Origin: Candidatus Stygibacter frigidus
Lineage (GTDB): Bacteria > Cloacimonadota > Cloacimonadia > Cloacimonadales > TCS61
Assembly (NCBI GenBank): GCA_030765325.1
Contig: JAVCCT010000261.1
Coordinates: 1-7,249, forward strand
DNA length: 7,249 nt
Direction: 5' to 3'
Both the position numbers and the translations under genes were made by a program. The notes under the pieces were generated by a model that worked only from the letters and a program-made list of their open reading frames with translations, made no database searches and was not told where the DNA came from. Shown piece by piece: positions 5,718 to 7,249 of the stretch (position 1 is its first letter; each line of letters begins with the position of its first letter).

Positions 5718-7249
5718 ATGAAATTTAAAAATATATTAGTATTCGTATTGCTGTTAACCGTTTTATGGTTAATTGCCGAACCGGTTCCTCCCATTGCTAA
5801 AATGGAATACCACCAAAATGTCGTACATGGTGACACTCTTGTCGATGAATATTACTGGCTGAAGGACAAAACCCGGACAAATCCTGAAGTACTGGAATAT
5901 CTCCAGCAGGAAAATGATTACACTCAGGCAATGATGTCATCAACCCGGGGATTGCAGGACACGCTGTATAACGAATTTCGCAGCCGTATTCCTGAAGAAG
6001 ACAGCAGTGTGCCTTATAAACTGGGGGACTACTGGTATTACAGTCGCGAAGAAGCTGGTAAGCAATATTCTATATACTGCAGAAAATATCATAATTTAGC
6101 GGCAGCAGAAGAAGTATATTTTGATCTTAATTTGCTGGCAGTAAATAAGGAATATCTGGCAGTGAGCGGGATGAAAATCTCCACAAATGAAAAAATGCTG
6201 GCATATCTGGCTGATTACAGCGGGGCTGAGGAATATAATCTATATATAAAAAATATCGAAAGTGGAAAACTACTGGCAGATAGTCTTGCCAATGTGGATG
6301 ATATCTGCTGGGCAAATGATAATGAAACCTTGTTTTACTGCACTATGGATATTTCAGGCAGAACTGATAAAGTATGGCGTCATCGCCTGGGGACAGAATT
6401 TGCTGCAGATGAACTTATTTACACAGAACCGGACAGCTCATTTTACTGTTATGTGTATAAAAGCAAAAGTCGGGAATACATCATAGTGGGTACTTCTTCC
6501 AAGACGAGTTCCGAGATCAGGATACTCAAAGCAGAAACTCCCTGGGGAGAATTCCAGCTTGTGGAACCCCGGCGACCAGATATTGAATATTATCTCACTC
6601 ATCACGAAGCTGAATTCTTCATCAAAACCAATGAAAATGCCAAAAACTTTAAACTGATGCGAGTCAATGAAAATACCCCTCAGCGTAAATACTGGCAGGA
6701 ATTTATTCCTCATCGTGATAACGTGACCTTTGATATTTCCATTTTCAAAGATTATCTTATCCTATTCGAAACTGAGAATTATCAGGAAAGGATCAGGGTG
6801 AAAGGCTTAAATAATGCTGCAGATTATCTGATCATGCCACCTGATGATACAGCCATGCTTTATTCAGGATTTATGCCCGAATATAATAGCACGAGTTTCA
6901 GATACCTGGTGGAATCAATGCAGTCGCCCTGGCGGAGCTATGAATATGACTTGAAAACAGGAAATCAGACTCTGCTCAAAGAACAGCAGGTTAATGGCTT
7001 TCAGGAGGGGATTTATACCTCTGAAAGATTATATGCGACCGCTGCTGATGGTGAACAGATACCTATCTCAATTGTCTATAATAAGGAAACATTCAACCGT
7101 GATGGCAGTCATCCCATGTTTCTGACTGCATATGGTGCTTATGGTGATAATAGTAATCCTTATTTTTCTACCACCAAACTCAGTCTTCTGGATAGAGGCT
7201 ATAGCTGGGCAATTGCCCACGTACGCGGTGGGGGAGAAATGGGCAGACG
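5718..7249 (+). CDS. ptrB: Oligopeptidase B (family S9A serine peptidase), 3' end outside window
   Basis: The frame stays open from the ATG at 5718 to the window end, giving 510 complete codons. Family members have about 690-710 residues, so roughly 200 are missing. Oligopeptidase B cleaves short peptides after Arg or Lys. Residues 29-100 show the family N-terminus: YHQNVVHGDTLVDEYYWLKD (31-50), NPEVLEYLQQEN (55-66) and RIPEEDSSVPY (90-100), followed by YWYYSREEAGKQYSIYCRK (105-123). This last block separates oligopeptidase B from prolyl oligopeptidase. The propeller covers about 110-430. The alpha/beta-hydrolase domain begins near 435 with YGAYG (472-476), SLLDRGYSWAIAHVRGGGEM (489-508). The catalytic Ser, Asp and His lie beyond the window, so activity cannot be judged. 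Residues 1-20 (MKFKN, a hydrophobic core, then LIA before E21) look like a signal peptide or membrane anchor, unlike the cytosolic enterobacterial enzyme. AGG at 5711-5713 is a weak ribosome site. It is divergent from dacB. Confidence 0.92.
   Translation, partial: MKFKNILVFVLLLTVLWLIAEPVPPIAKMEYHQNVVHGDTLVDEYYWLKDKTRTNPEVLEYLQQENDYTQAMMSSTRGLQDTLYNEFRSRIPEEDSSVPYKLGDYWYYSREEAGKQYSIYCRKYHNLAAAEEVYFDLNLLAVNKEYLAVSGMKISTNEKMLAYLADYSGAEEYNLYIKNIESGKLLADSLANVDDICWANDNETLFYCTMDISGRTDKVWRHRLGTEFAADELIYTEPDSSFYCYVYKSKSREYIIVGTSSKTSSEIRILKAETPWGEFQLVEPRRPDIEYYLTHHEAEFFIKTNENAKNFKLMRVNENTPQRKYWQEFIPHRDNVTFDISIFKDYLILFETENYQERIRVKGLNNAADYLIMPPDDTAMLYSGFMPEYNSTSFRYLVESMQSPWRSYEYDLKTGNQTLLKEQQVNGFQEGIYTSERLYATAADGEQIPISIVYNKETFNRDGSHPMFLTAYGAYGDNSNPYFSTTKLSLLDRGYSWAIAHVRGGGEMGR

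Noticed and set aside
6127..6713. Several open frames of 62-91 codons on both strands within the ptrB coding region
   Set aside because: The continuous S9A frame explains this region fully; these are chance frames.
1..7249. Mobile element, CRISPR, toxin-antitoxin or defence system
   Set aside because: No transposase, integrase, terminal inverted repeats, regularly spaced repeats, small paired genes or nuclease/ATPase motifs were seen. The region looks like ordinary chromosome.

Overview
The window holds four complete protein-coding genes and the 5' part of a fifth. I see no rRNA, tRNA, CRISPR array, insertion sequence or prophage gene. The DNA is AT-rich. Three or four of the products carry export signals, including one lipoprotein signal, and a murein D-Ala-D-Ala peptidase is present, so the source is a walled bacterium. 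The CBM9-like exported protein with a pilin-like tail, the signal-peptide-bearing oligopeptidase B and the low-GC, Asn/Ile-rich coding style fit a Gram-negative of the wider FCB group (Bacteroidota, or relatives such as Cloacimonadota). That placement is inference and should be held loosely.

Layout. Bases 1-146 are AT-rich and gene-free apart from a possible upstream gene tail. Three same-strand genes follow, close enough to form one transcription unit. The first (147-1613) is an exported protein with a Trp-rich helical N-terminal module and a seven-bladed WD40-like propeller. The second (1662-2765) is an exported CBM9-like domain protein with a C-terminal pilin-like segment. The third (2791-4167) is a cytoplasmic-looking protein with a TPR array at its C-terminus. 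Next, on the minus strand and converging on the TPR gene with only 12 bases between stop codons, lies a complete family S13 DD-carboxypeptidase/endopeptidase lipoprotein (dacB/PBP4 type, 4180-5613). Across a 104-base divergent intergenic region is an oligopeptidase B (ptrB, family S9A, 5718 to the window end). It has an N-terminal signal-like segment and is cut off by the window edge before its catalytic Ser/Asp/His.

How the genes relate. The first three share strand and tight spacing, but no joint function can be read from them: two are probable envelope proteins with binding or scaffold folds and no visible catalytic residues, and the third is a probable protein-interaction scaffold. The dacB and ptrB products are recognisable envelope or peptide-processing hydrolases with separate jobs: cell-wall peptide trimming, and cleavage of short peptides after basic residues. 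They share only the divergent promoter region. I found no convincing evidence of a novel multi-gene system. The items most worth a second look are the unassigned N-terminal modules of the propeller and TPR proteins, the pilin-like tail on the CBM9-like protein, and the apparent export of oligopeptidase B.
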